From positions 21,186 through 85,185 of the forward strand of contig JANDJL010000010.1 of NCBI GenBank assembly GCA_024330965.1: DNA of 64,000 nt. Direction: 5' to 3'. The position numbers and the translations under genes are program-made. Positions 62,270 to 64,000 of this stretch are shown in pieces. This DNA comes from Nitrospira sp. (GTDB taxonomy: Bacteria; Nitrospirota; Nitrospiria; Nitrospirales; Nitrospiraceae). A model generated the notes under the pieces. It saw nothing but the letters and a program-made list of their open reading frames with translations. It had not been told where the DNA came from and did no database searches. Within the stretch, counting starts at the first letter, position 1; each line of letters starts with the position of its first letter.

Positions 62270-63655
62270 ATGTACGAGAGCTTTTATCGGTTCCGCGCGA
62301 AGCCCTTCTCCTTGGTTCCCGATCCGGAGTTTCTCTATCTCAGCCGGCGGCATAAACCGGGCCTCAATGTCCTGGAGTACGGCCTGCTCAATCGGGCGTT
62401 GTTCACGGTACTGACCGGAGAGCCGGGAACTGGTAAAACAACGCTGCTCAACAAAATCCTGGAAGAGCATCACAGCCGGTTTACCGTCGGCGTGATCGGC
62501 ACGACCCATCCAAACGATCAGAGCCTTTTACCCTGGGTTGCCGATGCCTTCGGCCTGGACGTGTCCGGTCTCGATACCGTCGGCCAGTTCCGTCGGATTA
62601 CAGCGTTTTTGAAACAGGCCTTCTTGGCCGGGCGGCAGGTGTTGCTTGTCGTGGATGAGGCCCAGAACCTCAGTCTTCCAACGCTTGAGGATCTACGGCT
62701 GCTCTCCAACCTCAACGATGGGCGACAGATCGGCTTGCAAATCGTGCTGGCCGGACAGCCTACCCTCCGTGCCATGTTGACCCGTCCGGACATGCGCCAG
62801 TTCGCGCAACGGATCACGGTGGATTACGTGCTCGAACCCCTGAGCGAAGAGGACGTTCGTGCCTATATCCGCCACCGATTGGCGGTGGTCGGAGGGGACC
62901 CTGAGCTTTTTACGGAGTATGCGGCACACCTTGTGTGTCGGCTGAGCGGGGGGATTCCTCGGCTGATCAATCAACTCTGCGACTTGTCTCTGGCCTACGG
63001 TTTCGGTGAGGGAGCGGAGCGGATCACGGCGCCGCTCGTCTTACAAGTGGCGTCGGATCGGGCGGTCGGCGGCATGTTGCCGTCGGATGTGGATCCGAAG
63101 GCCATCCAACTCGACGACGAGCAACTGGCTCGCGAGGCCTTGGCCGCCCGGCATACAGTTGCGCAGAGACCCACTATAGAGCGTCCACCTATGCAATCCG
63201 TTCATCAACCGTCACAGCAGTTTGTCGCGGCCCATCCGTATCAAGAAGGGTTGGACCTCAAGCAAGTCGGACGGTATGAAGAGGCCGTGAAGAAATTCGA
63301 AGCGGCGGAGAGCGATCCCGCAGTTTGTTTCCTGGCGACCGTGCAGCAGGGATTGTGTCTGCGGTCGCTCGGCCGTCTGGACCGGGCGGCGGCATCGTTT
63401 CACCGGGCTCTGGAGGCTGATGGAGCCAAGCCGGACGATCTGCTCAATGTCCGATACCTTCTTGCGCAGACCCTCGAACAACTCAAAAGAGGCCAAGAGG
63501 CGATGGTGCAGTATCGCCTGATTTACGAGGCCAATCCTCTGTTCCGTGACGTGGCGGAGCGGATTGAACAGAGCTCCGACAATGGACGAGGGAGGGGCGG
63601 TGTTCGGTCCCGCCTCCTTTCGTGGTGGCGATCGCTGACTTCGCGGCGGCGCTGA
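62270..63655 (+). CDS. PEP-CTERM system ATPase (ExeA-like) with C-terminal TPR
   Basis: 461 residues. The first 265 residues are an AAA ATPase: MYESFYRFRAKPFSLVPDP, Walker A GEPGTGKTT (50-58), Walker B LLVVDEAQNL (125-134), and SGGIPRLINQLCDLS, matching the TIGR03015 PEP-CTERM-associated/ExeA group. A low-complexity linker (280-325) leads to a short TPR-like helical tail (residues about 330-440: YQEGLDLKQVGRYEEAVKKF, RSLGRLDRAAASFHRAL). ATG 62270 is preferred over TTG 62264. Last gene of the third EPS operon. Confidence 0.85.
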   Translation: MYESFYRFRAKPFSLVPDPEFLYLSRRHKPGLNVLEYGLLNRALFTVLTGEPGTGKTTLLNKILEEHHSRFTVGVIGTTHPNDQSLLPWVADAFGLDVSGLDTVGQFRRITAFLKQAFLAGRQVLLVVDEAQNLSLPTLEDLRLLSNLNDGRQIGLQIVLAGQPTLRAMLTRPDMRQFAQRITVDYVLEPLSEEDVRAYIRHRLAVVGGDPELFTEYAAHLVCRLSGGIPRLINQLCDLSLAYGFGEGAERITAPLVLQVASDRAVGGMLPSDVDPKAIQLDDEQLAREALAARHTVAQRPTIERPPMQSVHQPSQQFVAAHPYQEGLDLKQVGRYEEAVKKFEAAESDPAVCFLATVQQGLCLRSLGRLDRAAASFHRALEADGAKPDDLLNVRYLLAQTLEQLKRGQEAMVQYRLIYEANPLFRDVAERIEQSSDNGRGRGGVRSRLLSWWRSLTSRRR

Positions 63656-63772
63656 CGCGCCGTTGCCGCAGACCACCGTCTCCTGACGAACGTCTTTTTC
63701 TCCCTTGACGGCACGAGACAGAAGGAATCACGTGTGAGCGGTGAGGGGGCGGGCCGGCTTCTCTCGTCTCCT

Positions 63773-64000
63773 TCAGCGGATCAGCAAGTCGAACGCGATC
63801 CGTTCCAAGAAGATCCGGCGATAGGCCTCGGCTTTACGTACCTGAAGCCGGTCGAGGGGATTGTAGTCGTCGGTGATGATAAAGCCGTCGGTGTCGCCGA
63901 ATCGATGTTCGTGGCATGGAGCCAAGAGATGCGCGGATCGCCGTGGGAGCGGGCCGATCACTCGGCTATGCGACCATCTGATGGGATGTTCAGCACAACC
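63773..64000 (-). CDS. Spermidine-synthase-like protein, C-terminal fragment
   Basis: Open from the window edge on the - strand, so only the last about 75 residues are seen. The segment FIITDDYNPLDRLQVRKAEAYRRIF matches the C-terminal end of spermidine-synthase-like and fused-MFS aminopropyltransferase proteins, where an ITDDY/F-P-D/E motif is usual. Reading converges on the end of the EPS operon, 117 nt away. The true start lies outside the window. Confidence 0.55.
   Translation of the reverse strand, partial: GCAEHPIRWSHSRVIGPLPRRSAHLLAPCHEHRFGDTDGFIITDDYNPLDRLQVRKAEAYRRIFLERIAFDLLIR

Overview
The window reads as a chromosomal segment of a Gram-negative, biofilm-forming bacterium. The mix of VPLPA-type PEP-CTERM proteins, a matching fused exosortase, PrsT-type TPR lipoprotein, c-type cytochromes, a P460-like cytochrome and MauG-like di-haem proteins fits best with Nitrospira/Nitrospirota. 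That assignment is inferred from protein families; no rRNA or other phylogenetic marker is present. No tRNA, CRISPR array or insertion sequence was seen.

Region 1 (1-7.6 kb, + strand) is a run of exported proteins: a small His-rich secreted protein, a HTH regulator, an outer-membrane barrel, a beta-propeller lipoprotein, a TPR protein, a mono-haem lipoprotein cytochrome, a P460-like lipoprotein cytochrome and a cupredoxin-like protein. It ends at a hairpin near 7.58 kb. Region 2 (7.9-10.9 kb) is a GT9 glycosyltransferase facing, and overlapping at its 3' end, a TIGR03790-type protein.

Region 3 (11-32 kb, mostly - strand) is a substrate island. It has nine VPLPA-CTERM proteins (two clear paralogue pairs and one subtilisin-like member), two adjacent MauG-like di-haem peroxidases, a ConA-like lipoprotein followed by a broken NHL-propeller gene, a small patch of decayed genes (LplT-like transporter, vapBC) and a receiver/zinc-ribbon protein. 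Five promoter regions here share the imperfect dyad GTCACATCTGGTGCA placed 39-43 nt before a -10-like hexamer.

Region 4 (32.5-63.7 kb) is the exopolysaccharide and sorting locus, in three + strand transcription units: 32.58-43.44 kb (beta-helix protein, XrtD-type exosortase, FkbM methyltransferase, flippase, polymerase, glycosyltransferases), 43.76-52.08 kb (CapK/PHP/aminotransferase trio, bi-domain oxidoreductase, heparinase-like, glycosyltransferase) and 53.59-63.66 kb (WecA-like initiating transferase, PrsT, Wza-like, barrel, Wzz-like, tyrosine kinase, PEP-CTERM ATPase). wecB lies between the second and third on the - strand. Each unit is preceded by a TTAACGATTCGTTAACA-type dyad 42-43 nt upstream of a TAnACT hexamer. 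The last 230 bases hold the 3' end of a spermidine-synthase-like gene on the - strand.

Taken together, the locus encodes synthesis and export of a polymer plus the exosortase that processes a locally encoded set of surface proteins. The sequence suggests two separate activator-type promoter classes, one for the substrates and one for the polymer machinery; neither is a pattern I can name from published regulons.
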